Source: Pyrinomonadaceae bacterium
GTDB taxonomy: Bacteria; Acidobacteriota; Blastocatellia; Pyrinomonadales; Pyrinomonadaceae
DNA: 64,000 nt
Direction: 5' to 3'
Assembly (NCBI GenBank): GCA_030841085.1
Contig: JAVEDP010000022.1
Location: 1 to 64,000 of the forward strand
Part shown: one piece after another, positions 54,554-64,000 of the stretch
Numbering within the stretch: position 1 is the first letter of the stretch
How the letters are laid out: each line of letters starts with the position of its first letter
Made by a program: the position numbers and the translations under genes
The notes under the pieces: generated by a model
Databases searched by the model: none
The model's input: only the letters and a program-made list of their open reading frames with translations
Told to the model about the DNA's origin: nothing

Positions 54554-55406
54554 AAAGGAATACAACTACCAAATCATTCGTTACATACCAGACTTGCGCC
54601 GGATGGAGCCTCAAAACATAGGCATCTTGGTTCAAGATGAATTGGGGACTACCTGTCGAATGTGGACTCACTTTCGTCCTTTGGGTGACAAACCTGACTT
54701 TGACTATTACAACTTCCGTAAATGGCGGGAGTTTTTTGAGCTAGAAGTGAATGGACCACAGATTGAAATGTTTCAACCCCCTCGGGAAAGCGCCGAATTC
54801 TTGGAATATCTTCAGTCGCGCTGCAAGGGAAACTACACTGTTACTCGTCCCTTACATGTAACGATGGATGCCACTGATATTGAAGTAGTAAAAGATCATC
54901 TGTTTGAGACGCTTGTACGGGCACCAGAAGAAGAAGAGATGCCAGCTACGCAACCTGTCAAACGATTCAAACAACAATTGGAGAAAAAGAAGCTCGATAA
55001 GAATTCACACCTTCAGGTTGATGAGTACTTAGTTTTTCCGAGTGGTGAAACGAAATTATTTCATTGGCAATACAAAAAGAATCACGGTTCAGATGAGCGC
55101 GTCCTCATTGAGCCAGTTCAATGGCTTGATAAGATCCGTTTGACACAGCTTGAATTGGAGCATTCTCTGAGTGCAGCGCAAAAAGTACGCGATTCAAGAC
55201 TGCGAGCGCATCTTATTGTCATAATGGACGAGGTTGCTCCTCCCTCCCATCTTGCGAAGGAGGCAACCAAGCGCCTTTACGAGAATTATTTGGAAGGCAA
55301 GAAACACCTCAAGCAACTTTCCGATGAAGTCGTCGCCAACGTCCCAGAGTCCGAGGAACTTGTGTCGCGCATCGAAGATGATTTGAATGAACTCGTTCAG
55401 GTCTAA
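54546..55406 (+). CDS. DUF3037 protein, partner of the HipA-like kinase
   Basis: A 286-residue protein beginning MSEKEYNYQIIRYIPDLRRM, EPQNIGILVQDELG, the DUF3037 signature. The middle has a basic, charged helix (VKRFKQQLEKKKLDKN) and the end is a long helix. Eight-base overlap with the HipA-like gene indicates a two-gene unit. Codon use and lower GC compared with neighbours suggest transfer. Function unknown. Confidence 0.82.
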   Translation: MSEKEYNYQIIRYIPDLRRMEPQNIGILVQDELGTTCRMWTHFRPLGDKPDFDYYNFRKWREFFELEVNGPQIEMFQPPRESAEFLEYLQSRCKGNYTVTRPLHVTMDATDIEVVKDHLFETLVRAPEEEEMPATQPVKRFKQQLEKKKLDKNSHLQVDEYLVFPSGETKLFHWQYKKNHGSDERVLIEPVQWLDKIRLTQLELEHSLSAAQKVRDSRLRAHLIVIMDEVAPPSHLAKEATKRLYENYLEGKKHLKQLSDEVVANVPESEELVSRIEDDLNELVQV

Positions 55407-55522
55407 CGTCATTACCATCACTTTCCATTAGGACTCGAAAAGACAATTCTCTCTAATCCCCAGTTTTTTCAGCCGCAGCGGGTACTTGGATTCCCGCTTC
55501 ACGCCGCGTTATCATTCAATCG

Positions 55523-56524
55523 ATGTCCGGCATTCTCAAAGATTCTTACGCCCGCCCGATTCGCGACTTGCGCGTATCGTTGACCGATCGTTGCAACTTT
55601 CGCTGCTTCTATTGCCTGCCACATGGCGAGCCTCCGATTGCACCGAAAGAGCAGATGCTGTCGTACGAAGAGATCGAGTACGTCTGCGACATTTTCGTCG
55701 AACTGGGAATTGAGAAGATCAGGTTGACTGGCGGCGAGCCGATGATGCGCCGCGGCATCGAAACGATTATTGAAAAGCTAACCGCGCTTAAGGTCAAAGG
55801 CCTCCAGGATCTCGCGCTGACCACCAACGGTTATTTTTTGCCCGACCGCGCTCAGGGGTTAAGAGATGCCGGGTTGGATCGCATCACGATCAGTCTAGAT
55901 AGTCTAAAGCCGGACACGTTCAAACAAATGACCGGGGTCGATGTGTTGGATCGCGTGCTGGCTGGAATCGAAGCGGCAAAGCAAGCGCGGCTCGAGCCAA
56001 TCAAGATCAACGTGGTGGTTGTGCGCAATCATAATGAAGAGGAAGTCGCGGACTTTGCCGCTTTCGCGCGCAAGCACGATGTGAAGATGCGCTTCATCGA
56101 ATTCATGCCGCTCGATTCCGGACACGACTGGTCGCGAAGCGACGTGGTGTCGGGCCGAGAGATTTACGAACGCATCAACGAGCGTTTTCCGCTGGTGGCG
56201 TTGGATGTTTTTCGCGGTTCGGAAACTTCATCGCGTTATCGTTTTGCTGACGGCGGCAGCGGCGAAGTTGGCATTATCGCTCCGGTCACCGAGCCTTTCT
56301 GCGGCGCTTGCTCGCGCATCCGACTGACTGCTGACGGACAAATTCGCACTTGCCTGTTTTCAACCGTCGAGCATTCCCTGCGCGATGTAGTCCGCACCGG
56401 CGCTACGCGCGCCGAAATTATCGACTTCATTGAATCAGTAATACTTAAGAAGGAACCTCGCCATTACATCAACGAGCCTCAGTTCGTCGCGCCATCGCGT
56501 TCGATGAGTTTTATCGGCGGGTAG
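55523..56524 (+). CDS. moaA: GTP 3',8-cyclase MoaA
   Basis: A 333-residue radical-SAM enzyme for molybdenum cofactor synthesis. The SAM cluster motif is CNFRCFYC (residues 24-31), then LTGGEPMMRRG, and the second cluster in FCGACSRIRLTADGQIRTC (about 255-273). The C-terminus ends FIGG, matching the conserved double-Gly tail. ATG with no strong ribosome site. It is the only molybdopterin gene in the window. Confidence 0.94.
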   Translation: MSGILKDSYARPIRDLRVSLTDRCNFRCFYCLPHGEPPIAPKEQMLSYEEIEYVCDIFVELGIEKIRLTGGEPMMRRGIETIIEKLTALKVKGLQDLALTTNGYFLPDRAQGLRDAGLDRITISLDSLKPDTFKQMTGVDVLDRVLAGIEAAKQARLEPIKINVVVVRNHNEEEVADFAAFARKHDVKMRFIEFMPLDSGHDWSRSDVVSGREIYERINERFPLVALDVFRGSETSSRYRFADGGSGEVGIIAPVTEPFCGACSRIRLTADGQIRTCLFSTVEHSLRDVVRTGATRAEIIDFIESVILKKEPRHYINEPQFVAPSRSMSFIGG

Positions 56525-56536
56525 ACAAAACCTAAA

Positions 56537-57523
56537 ATGAACTCACTAGTATTAACGCGGGTCGTATTACGCGCTCCCATTTTGCTCCTCATTGCGTTCG
56601 CTACAGCTTTCGCGCAAAGCGGCCGGGCACCCGCGCCACCAAAGGACGCGCCCGTAGGCTCACGCTCGTCGACGATGCGCGTTGAATTGCCGACGCCTAT
56701 CGCCGAGACGCCGGTACCTTTACTTGGCAGTCGAACTGGAGAATTGCAGACGCTCAGCTTCACGACTCCGGACACAAACTTTGACCGAGTGTTAGTCGAG
56801 GGTGCAGCGTTTTCAGCGGACTCCGTCACCGAGCATGTGCAAACGTTGGCGGACGGCAATCGCATGGGCCGAAAGTCCGTGGCCCATATCTATCGCGACG
56901 GCGCCGGGCGCACGCGACGAGATCATGATCTGTCACGCGGCAACGCGCTCGCTCCGGACGGTCAACCGCCTCGCCTAATCATCATCAACGATCCCGTAGG
57001 TCGCGTGAACTACGTCATTGATACGCAGGCAGGCACCGCGCAGAAACGACAACTGCCACCGGCGAAAATTATGGAAGCAATGGAGCAGTCGATGCGTGGC
57101 AATGCGCCCTTCAGCGTCCTGATGCCGACCAGCGCGGCCCACCGGCCCATGGCCGAAGGCGACACGGCTCAACCATTTCCCAAGCCAGTCACGGAAAAAT
57201 TACTGCAGCAAACAATCGAAGGTGTAATGGCGGAAGGCACGCGCGTCACGATGACGATTCCCGCGGGCGAGTTTGATAACGAGCAGCCGATAATCATCAC
57301 TCACGAAGAGTGGTACGCGCCTGAGTTGCAAATGATCGTATTGATGAAGCATAACGATCCGCGCTTTGGCGAAACGACTTTTCACTTAACCAATATTCTG
57401 CGCGGCGAGCCATCACCCGAACTCTTTCAGGCTCCTACTAATTACAAAATTATCGACGGTAGAGGCCGCGGCGAAATGATTGGTCCAGCCGGCGATAGAC
57501 CACCCGTGCTGCGCAAGCCTTAA
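56537..57523 (+). CDS. Exported protein of unknown function
   Basis: A 328-residue protein with a signal peptide (ILLLIAFATAFAQSG) and a Pro/Ala-rich linker. The body holds AFSADSVTEHVQTLADGNRM, IYRDGAGRTRRDHD, DPVGRVNYVIDTQAGTAQKR, and near the end EEWYAPELQMIVLMKHNDPR. The combination is common in acidobacterial exported proteins without a named role. It follows moaA by 12 bases and precedes a small membrane protein, but the pathway is unclear. Confidence 0.65.
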   Translation: MNSLVLTRVVLRAPILLLIAFATAFAQSGRAPAPPKDAPVGSRSSTMRVELPTPIAETPVPLLGSRTGELQTLSFTTPDTNFDRVLVEGAAFSADSVTEHVQTLADGNRMGRKSVAHIYRDGAGRTRRDHDLSRGNALAPDGQPPRLIIINDPVGRVNYVIDTQAGTAQKRQLPPAKIMEAMEQSMRGNAPFSVLMPTSAAHRPMAEGDTAQPFPKPVTEKLLQQTIEGVMAEGTRVTMTIPAGEFDNEQPIIITHEEWYAPELQMIVLMKHNDPRFGETTFHLTNILRGEPSPELFQAPTNYKIIDGRGRGEMIGPAGDRPPVLRKP

Positions 57524-57540
57524 TTGACTGGAGACTGAAC

Positions 57541-57849
57541 GTGTCTCGACTAATGCTGGGAACAGTTTGCGGTTTGATTTACGGCGCACTTTCCGCCGCT
57601 TCGATGATTCCCCTCGAATTCAGCGACAAACGCGCGGCGTTAGCCGGAGCGTTTCTCAATCGGTTCGCCATTGGCTTCGTCATCGGAGCCGCGCGCTTAC
57701 CTCTGCCGGGTTGGGCCGGCGGTCTTATTTTCGGGGTGCTCCTTAGCTTGCCCGACGCCATCATCACGAAAGCGTACATTCCGATTCTCGTGCTGGGCGC
57801 CGTGGGCGGGCTGATAATCGGCGTCATTGTCGGCAAGTGGGGGCGCTAA
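57541..57849 (+). CDS. Small multi-span membrane protein
   Basis: A 102-residue protein from a GTG start. It is very hydrophobic, with four likely spans: LGTVCGLIYGALSAASMIPL, RFAIGFVIGAARL, GGLIFGVLLSLP and ILVLGAVGGLIIGVIVG. Gly-rich helices suggest tight packing. It lies 17 bases behind the 56537 gene and ends one base before a convergent bcp gene. Function not known. Confidence 0.7.
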   Translation: MSRLMLGTVCGLIYGALSAASMIPLEFSDKRAALAGAFLNRFAIGFVIGAARLPLPGWAGGLIFGVLLSLPDAIITKAYIPILVLGAVGGLIIGVIVGKWGR

Positions 57850-58314
57850 TCACCCGGCCTGCATCGCTTTGATATCATCCAGCAACACGCGCTCGTGGCC
57901 TTCGGGGTTCACCTTTAGGTAAACCTTCCGCAGTGTTCCTTCCGGATCGATCACAAACGAAGTGCGGTCCCAATACATCGTTCCTTTGTAATCGCTTTGG
58001 CCGACGCCAGCCGCGTCCAGAAGTTCATGATTTGGATCGGCAAGTAAATCAATCGTAAACGCGAATTTGTTGCAGAAGTCTTTGTGCGACGCCACGTCAT
58101 CGGCGCTGACGCCCACCACCGCGATGTTCGCGTCATCAAACTCCTGCTTGGAAGCGGTGAATGATTTTCCCTGTATCGTGCAGCCGGGTGTGTCGTCTTT
58201 AGGATAAACATAGAGGACAAGCCACTTGCCCGCAAAGTCATTGAGCGTAACCGTCTTGCCATCCTGGTTCTGAAGTTTGAAGTCTACGAAGCGTTTGCCT
58301 TCTTCTGCTGCCAT
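57850..58314 (-). CDS. bcp: Peroxiredoxin of the BCP/PrxQ type
   Basis: A 154-residue thiol peroxidase. The peroxidatic Cys is in LYVYPKDDTPGCTIQGKSF. The usual second Cys five residues later is replaced (CTIQGKS), so this is a one-Cys form. GVSADDVASHKDFCNKF and the ending fit the family. It probably removes hydroperoxides with an outside reductant. Confidence 0.93.
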   Translation of the reverse strand: MAAEEGKRFVDFKLQNQDGKTVTLNDFAGKWLVLYVYPKDDTPGCTIQGKSFTASKQEFDDANIAVVGVSADDVASHKDFCNKFAFTIDLLADPNHELLDAAGVGQSDYKGTMYWDRTSFVIDPEGTLRKVYLKVNPEGHERVLLDDIKAMQAG

Positions 58315-58442
58315 TATTTTCCTCCGCTGTACTAAGAAGTAAATTTATTCTGAGAAGCGATTGTGACACGGGAGTCGAGCCGTTGCACGCGCTCACAAAC
58401 CGACTTAGAATCAGAACTCGATTTGATAATTTAGCTAGCTTT

Positions 58443-58617
58443 CGGGGGAGCCCTGGTTTTGCAAAAGTCAGGGCTGAGAGTCCTGCCATTGTCGATTGCC
58501 AATTGCCAATTGCCGATTTAAGAAATAGCGCGTTTCCAATCGGCAATCGCAAATCGGAAATCGGCAATGAATGGAGACCCCTTGAACCTGATACGGCTAA
58601 CACCGTCGAAGGGAGAA
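58443..58617 (+). promoter_or_regulatory. TPP (THI-box) riboswitch with a repeat in its extensible arm
   Basis: The two halves of the thiamine-pyrophosphate aptamer are clear: GGGGGAGCCC then GGGCTGAGAG (58445-58480), and GACCCCTTGAACCTGAT with GGCTAACACCG and GAAGGGA (58575-58615). Between them, in the variable P3 arm, is an inverted pair of GATTGCC/AATCGGCA repeats (58490-58570). TPP binding should lower thiC expression through the terminator that follows. Confidence 0.92.
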
Positions 58618-58652
58618 ACAACCGTCCTGGCGTAATTTGAGCCTGGACGTGC

Positions 58653-60733
<2,081 letters not shown>

Positions 60734-60752
60734 TTCTGCGATAAATAGCACT

Positions 60753-60950
60753 ATGAGTACCCAAGAGCTTATCAACAAAGAAATCGAGGCTTTGCCCGAG
60801 CCTTTGCAGCGTGAAGTTTATGACTTCGCACGATTTCTTCGATTGAAGTCAAACGGGGAGTTTCAGCTGCTGCAGGAATTCGAATCATGGGAAGCGGCGA
60901 GTGACGAGGACTCGCTGAGGCTGGAACGCAGCATTGCAGAGGTAGAGTAA
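60753..60950 (+). CDS. DUF2281-like antitoxin
   Basis: A 65-residue protein from the ATG at 60753. It begins STQELINKEIEALPEPLQRE, VYDFARFL, the pattern of DUF2281/AbrB-less antitoxins, and ends in an acidic helix (DEDSLRLERSIAEVE). Its stop is immediately followed by the toxin ATG. It opens a toxin-antitoxin cluster just behind thiC. Confidence 0.78.
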   Translation: MSTQELINKEIEALPEPLQREVYDFARFLRLKSNGEFQLLQEFESWEAASDEDSLRLERSIAEVE

Positions 60951-61289
60951 ATGGCCCGCGGCGACATTTTGCTTGTTAGTCTCCCTTCAAGTGATCGCCG
61001 TGAGCAGAGTGGCCGCCGACCAGCCGTAGCGGTGCAAACCGATCAGGCGGGCGAGCCCATGTTAATGGTCGCACCCGTTACCTCAAATCTCACGGCACTT
61101 CGGTTCGCGTTCTCAATACGAGTCGAACCGTCCTCGGAGAATGGCCTTACCGTCCCTTCAGTTGTGATGGTTTTTCAGATGAGAGCGATTGATAAGGCGC
61201 GAATCATCCGTAAGATCGGTCGCGTATCACAGGCCGACTTGGCGCGCATCGACGCGGAAATATGGCAAATGCTCAAACCGCTTGATTGA
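60951..61289 (+). CDS. MazF/PemK-family mRNA interferase toxin
   Basis: A 112-residue toxin with the MazF fold: ARGDILLVSLPSSDRREQSG, RRPAVAVQTD, MVAPVTSNL, and VVMVFQMRAIDKARIIRKIG. The key Arg and Thr/Ser residues of the active site look present. MazF toxins cut mRNA at short sequences. With the preceding small gene it forms an intact pair. Confidence 0.87.
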   Translation: MARGDILLVSLPSSDRREQSGRRPAVAVQTDQAGEPMLMVAPVTSNLTALRFAFSIRVEPSSENGLTVPSVVMVFQMRAIDKARIIRKIGRVSQADLARIDAEIWQMLKPLD

Positions 61290-61315
61290 GCGAATTGATT
61301 TCAAGTTTGGGACAC

Positions 61316-61455
61316 ACTCTCGAATGTGCGGCCAACAACGTGATCGTGATTCTTGAGGTCTTTCGCAAGACTACTCAACAAACACCGCTGCGGTAATCGA
61401 GAATTGCAAGCGCCGGCTTAAGTATTATGAAGCAACGAAATCATCGAGGGGTTAA
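61316..61455 (+). pseudogene. Remnant of a HigB-like (phage Gp49-like) toxin
   Basis: Reading in one frame gives NNVIVILEVFRKTTQQTPLR, then after a frameshift VIENCKRRLKYYEAT. Together these match the C-terminus of HigB/Gp49-like toxins (LHxFxKKTxxTPxxxIxxAxxRL). No start or upstream half is visible. It precedes the intact XRE gene at 61460, its probable former antitoxin partner. Confidence 0.55.
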
Positions 61456-61459
61456 AAGC

Positions 61460-61789
61460 ATGAAAGCGAGTAAGCGCAAGAAGCTGGAGGCTGCTGGATG
61501 GAAAGTTGGATCGGCGCGGGAGTTTCTCGAACTGTCAGATGAGGAAGCCGCGTTCGTTGAACTCAAGCTGACTTTGAGCGCAAGCTTGAAAGAGTGCCGC
61601 ACCAGTCAGGGTCTCTCGCAGAGCGAGTTGGCAAAACGCCTTCGTTCCAGCCAATCACGTGTGGCCAAAATGGAAGCCAGCGACCCGGCGGTTTCGCTCG
61701 ATCTTCTGATTCGCGCGCTCTTCGCCGCCGGCGCCAAAAGAAAAGACATCGCCCGAGCGATCGCGAAGAGTGAATCTTTGGCGGCGTAG
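61460..61789 (+). CDS. XRE-family HigA-like antitoxin, apparently orphaned
   Basis: A 109-residue protein from the ATG at 61460. The N-terminus is basic (MKASKRKKLEAAGWKVGSA) and residues 55-95 form a helix-turn-helix: ECRTSQGLSQSELAKRLRSS, QSRVAKMEAS. This is the usual plan for HigA antitoxins partnered with Gp49-like toxins. The matching toxin upstream is only a remnant, so this may be a solitary repressor. Confidence 0.8.
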   Translation: MKASKRKKLEAAGWKVGSAREFLELSDEEAAFVELKLTLSASLKECRTSQGLSQSELAKRLRSSQSRVAKMEASDPAVSLDLLIRALFAAGAKRKDIARAIAKSESLAA

Positions 61790-61812
61790 CATCGCGGCCA
61801 ACACTTTTGCTC

Positions 61813-61851
61813 CTGGCCCGCGAAATGGAAGAAAAGTCGCGCGAGTTGTTG
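61813..61851 (+). pseudogene. Decayed duplicate of the thiC 3' end
   Basis: 61813-61851 aligns with thiC 60662-60701: 34 of 39 aligned bases match with one gap. Translated, LAREMEEKSREL matches [12 protein letters not shown] of ThiC. Same orientation as thiC. It lies just behind the XRE gene and before the broken antitoxin at 61893. Confidence 0.8.
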
Positions 61852-61892
61852 CCCGCTTGTCACAAACCGCAGGCGGGCCGTAGTCTTTGAGC

Positions 61893-62133
61893 ATGGCTAC
61901 ATCAGAAGAAATCTTCCAGGATGCGCTCGCCTTGCCGCTCAATGTTCGCGCTGAACTCACGAAGCGCATCGTCACAAGCCTCGCAGATGTCTCGCCGGAG
62001 AGCACCGAAGCGCAGCTTGCCGAAGTGTATTGCTCAGGTAGAGTCTGGAGAGGTAGCTCTCCTTCCGGGCGACGAGGTAATCGCGCGAGTACGACGTTTG
62101 TTCTGCTCTGACGATTGCGGCTGTGCCGTCTGA
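61893..62133 (+). pseudogene. Frameshifted addiction-module antitoxin
   Basis: The first frame gives MATSEEIFQDALALPLNVRA, ELTKRIVTSL, the N-terminus of addiction-module proteins. After AEV, reading continues properly only one base further on (CIAQVESGEVALLPGDEVIA), the expected C-terminus. One inserted base near 62027 would explain this. No toxin gene follows. Confidence 0.65.
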
Positions 62134-62185
62134 TGTGCGGTGGCGGCTGTGCCCCACCGGAAAGTCCCTTCAAAATCTCCGGGGC

Positions 62186-62216
62186 TGCGCCCCAAACCTC
62201 GGGGCGTAGCCCCAAA
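62186..62216. repeat. Pair of GGGGC...GCCCC hairpins
   Basis: GGGGCTGCGCCCC (near 62182) and GGGGCGTAGCCCC (near 62201) are two short palindromes in a row. They resemble REP half units. The gap is otherwise described at 62217. Confidence 0.55.
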
Positions 62217-62686
62217 ATGTAAAGCAGCACCCGGAAGGTCATAGACCTTCCGCACATCGGACGGCGGAGCCGTACTGCGGAACCCGGATGTTGGCGTACA
62301 CGGGACAGCCGAAAATACCCATTCGCGGGAACGCTGCTCCAGTCCGTGTGTTTTGCTCTTATCTGTTCGAGAGTCACTCAGCAGAATTTACCCGCCAATA
62401 TTGATGATGATTAAGCCCAGGCTTTATCTGGTTTTCCCTTCTCGCCCTGATTGTTTCGGGAATTGTTTTGGTCAAGATCGCGAGAAGATTCTCACTGCGA
62501 AAAGCCTTTAAGAACGCACAAGGGCGAATCCTTACTTACCGGTTGTTCGTTCCTAACAATTGAGGGGCTGAGATTAACGCAAGCGTTCAGAATTGAAATA
62601 AACTGTGGCCCATGAATACGAGTGCCATAATCACAGTCGACCCTGAAATTCCACACGGCGGGCCGGTCTGCAAAATCAGTCGTCTA
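62217..62686. other. Gap without a supported gene
   Basis: There is a hydrophobic frame at about 62420-62561 (WFSLLALIVSGIVLVKIARR) with no start codon, possibly the end of a lost small membrane protein. An ATG at 62612 is in frame with the TPR gene below. I see no RNA or terminator. Confidence 0.4.
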
Positions 62687-64000
62687 ATGCAACTATCAAG
62701 CGTTCTGATTCTCCTGCTCTCGTTCCCTCTTGTAAGCGCATCTCTTCACGCCCAAACGACCCAGCCAAATCTTACTGATCCCGTCGAAATTCTGGCGCAG
62801 CAGTTAGCTTCCGCCAAATCGGACGAGGAGCGGACGGCCCTGCTCAACGCGAATAAAGAGTTGGTGACGATCACCCTTCGCAGGAGGCTGATCCAAAAAG
62901 GCAACGTACTGATCACGACGGGGCAATACGCGAGCGCATTTGCTGTTTATGGGATTGCCAAAAGTATTGCCGAACAGCTCGGCGACCAGGAAGGTATTGC
63001 CACCGCATCCCTGGACATCGGGACCGTCTATTACCTTCAAGCCAACTACAGCGCGGCTTTGGACCAGTACAAACAGGCGCGCGAACTCTTTGCCCGCATC
63101 CCGAACAACTACGAGGCAGCGAAGGCGCTTTCCGGCGTGGCGCTCATCTACCAGGAACAAAACCACGAGGCGGAAGCACTGAAATCCTTTGCCCAGGTTT
63201 TCAAGGAGTTTGAGGCACTTAACGATAGAGAAGAGATGGGCAATGCGATGAGCAGCATCGGGACCATCTATTACAGCCAGCACAAGTATGCCGAGGCGGC
63301 GGACGCGTTTTTGAAAAGTGCTGAACTAAACCGCAGCTCGGACAATACCGTTCGCATCGCCGACGCATTTTATATGCAAGGCGATTACAGCGAGGCTGCT
63401 AATTACTACAAGAAATCCCTCGCCGGCTTTTACGAGCAAAATGATGTCGCCGGTATCATTAGTGCTTTGGGCGGCGCGGCAAACTCCGCTTACTACCAGG
63501 GCAACTATGACGAGGCGCTGGAATATTTTCAGAAAAACTTAGCCGTTCAGGAGAAGGAACACGACGAGTTGGGAGCCGCCACGTCTCTCAGAGGAATAGG
63601 AAATGTTCATAGCTCACGCGGCGACTTTGGAGCAGCGCTTGAAAATTATCAAAAGGGTCTTGACCTTTCTGAACAAATAAAAGCGCCGAGGGGGACACTG
63701 CTCGGAAGTATCGGGCTGGTTCGGGCTCTCCAGGGCGAAAACGATCAGGCTCTCGATTATTACCACGAGAGTCTGGCGGAGTTTGAAGCGACTGATAACA
63801 AGATCGATCAGGCGCGGGCTCTGAACCTCATAGGCAACGTCTATTACGCGAAGCAAAATTATAAATTGGCGCTCGAATCCTTTCGCCGCAGTCTCGTCCT
63901 GCGTGGAGCGATGGACGATAAACCGGGCCAGGCTGATTTGCTGATTGGCATCGGCACGGTCAACTTGCGACAGCAGGCCTACGCGGAAGGTTTGGATAAT
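62687..64000 (+). CDS. Exported TPR protein (3' end outside window)
   Basis: An open frame from the ATG at 62687 to the right edge, 438 codons so far, with no stop. It has a signal peptide (MQLSSVLILLLSFPLVSASL) and then at least eight TPR units (for example GTVYYLQANYSAALDQYKQA, GDYSEAANYYKKSLAGFYEQ, GNVYYAKQNYKLALESFRRS). Such long TPR proteins often end in a CHAT protease domain, but that part is not in view. An upstream ATG at 62612 is in frame; the signal peptide favours 62687. Confidence 0.82.
   Translation, partial: MQLSSVLILLLSFPLVSASLHAQTTQPNLTDPVEILAQQLASAKSDEERTALLNANKELVTITLRRRLIQKGNVLITTGQYASAFAVYGIAKSIAEQLGDQEGIATASLDIGTVYYLQANYSAALDQYKQARELFARIPNNYEAAKALSGVALIYQEQNHEAEALKSFAQVFKEFEALNDREEMGNAMSSIGTIYYSQHKYAEAADAFLKSAELNRSSDNTVRIADAFYMQGDYSEAANYYKKSLAGFYEQNDVAGIISALGGAANSAYYQGNYDEALEYFQKNLAVQEKEHDELGAATSLRGIGNVHSSRGDFGAALENYQKGLDLSEQIKAPRGTLLGSIGLVRALQGENDQALDYYHESLAEFEATDNKIDQARALNLIGNVYYAKQNYKLALESFRRSLVLRGAMDDKPGQADLLIGIGTVNLRQQAYAEGLDN

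Noticed and set aside
62420-62561. Hydrophobic frame WFSLLALIVSGIVLVK
   Set aside because: No start codon or ribosome site in frame; could be a remnant but not a supported gene.

Overview
The window looks like a chromosomal piece of a soil-type Acidobacteriota, most likely of the Blastocatellia/Pyrinomonadaceae kind. This is inferred from gene style only: a fused LeuD-LeuC aconitase-type protein, zwf-opcA, NAD-type isocitrate dehydrogenase, TPR proteins with a C-terminal Fis-type helix, and intergenic spaces full of short degenerate tandem repeats. No rRNA, tRNA or phage genes were seen. Most of the window is housekeeping: zwf-opcA (pentose phosphate), ileS-lspA-lgt (translation and lipoprotein maturation), pepP, a CcdA/TlpA thiol-redox operon, thiO and thiC (thiamine), NAD-isocitrate dehydrogenase, macA-macB plus two extra MacB-type permeases, leuDC, def, queG, moaA and bcp. 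Between these blocks sit accessory genes.

Layout. 0-4.2 kb: the end of a secreted-protein locus (a metzincin-like protease and a partner) and a TPR/Fis-HTH regulator divergent from a tiny secreted peptide. 4.5-8.3 kb: TM2-like protein, hicBA, zwf, opcA. 8.4-12.5 kb: an island of secreted or membrane proteins (thioredoxin-like, EF-hand-like, two CxxC paralogues). 12.8-20.4 kb: YtxH, DUF948-like, ileS, lspA, lgt, pepP. 20.4-26.9 kb, minus strand: DHH phosphoesterase, three thioredoxin-family genes, thiO. 27-31.6 kb: isocitrate dehydrogenase, a dihaem protein, and an ECF sigma/anti-sigma/Spy-like locus in which one Spy-like gene is broken by an amber codon. 31.9-40.2 kb: M15-like protein and the Mac export cluster. 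40.2-55.4 kb: hydrolases, leuDC, def, queG, toxin-antitoxin pairs and a HipA-like/DUF3037 pair. 55.5-64 kb: moaA, bcp, TPP riboswitch-thiC, a toxin-antitoxin graveyard, and the start of a long TPR protein.

The most unusual signal is that accessory cassettes lie directly behind a housekeeping gene and are closed on the far side by a decayed, same-strand copy of that gene's 3' end. This is clear for leuDC and thiC, fair for opcA, and present in modified form for macB. It would fit Campbell-type integration of small circles that carry a gene tail. Other unusual signals are REPIN-like paired hairpins with a conserved ATGTTTATAG head, many inverted pairs of short tandem repeats (one inside the TPP riboswitch), and a perfect palindrome inserted in frame in thiC.
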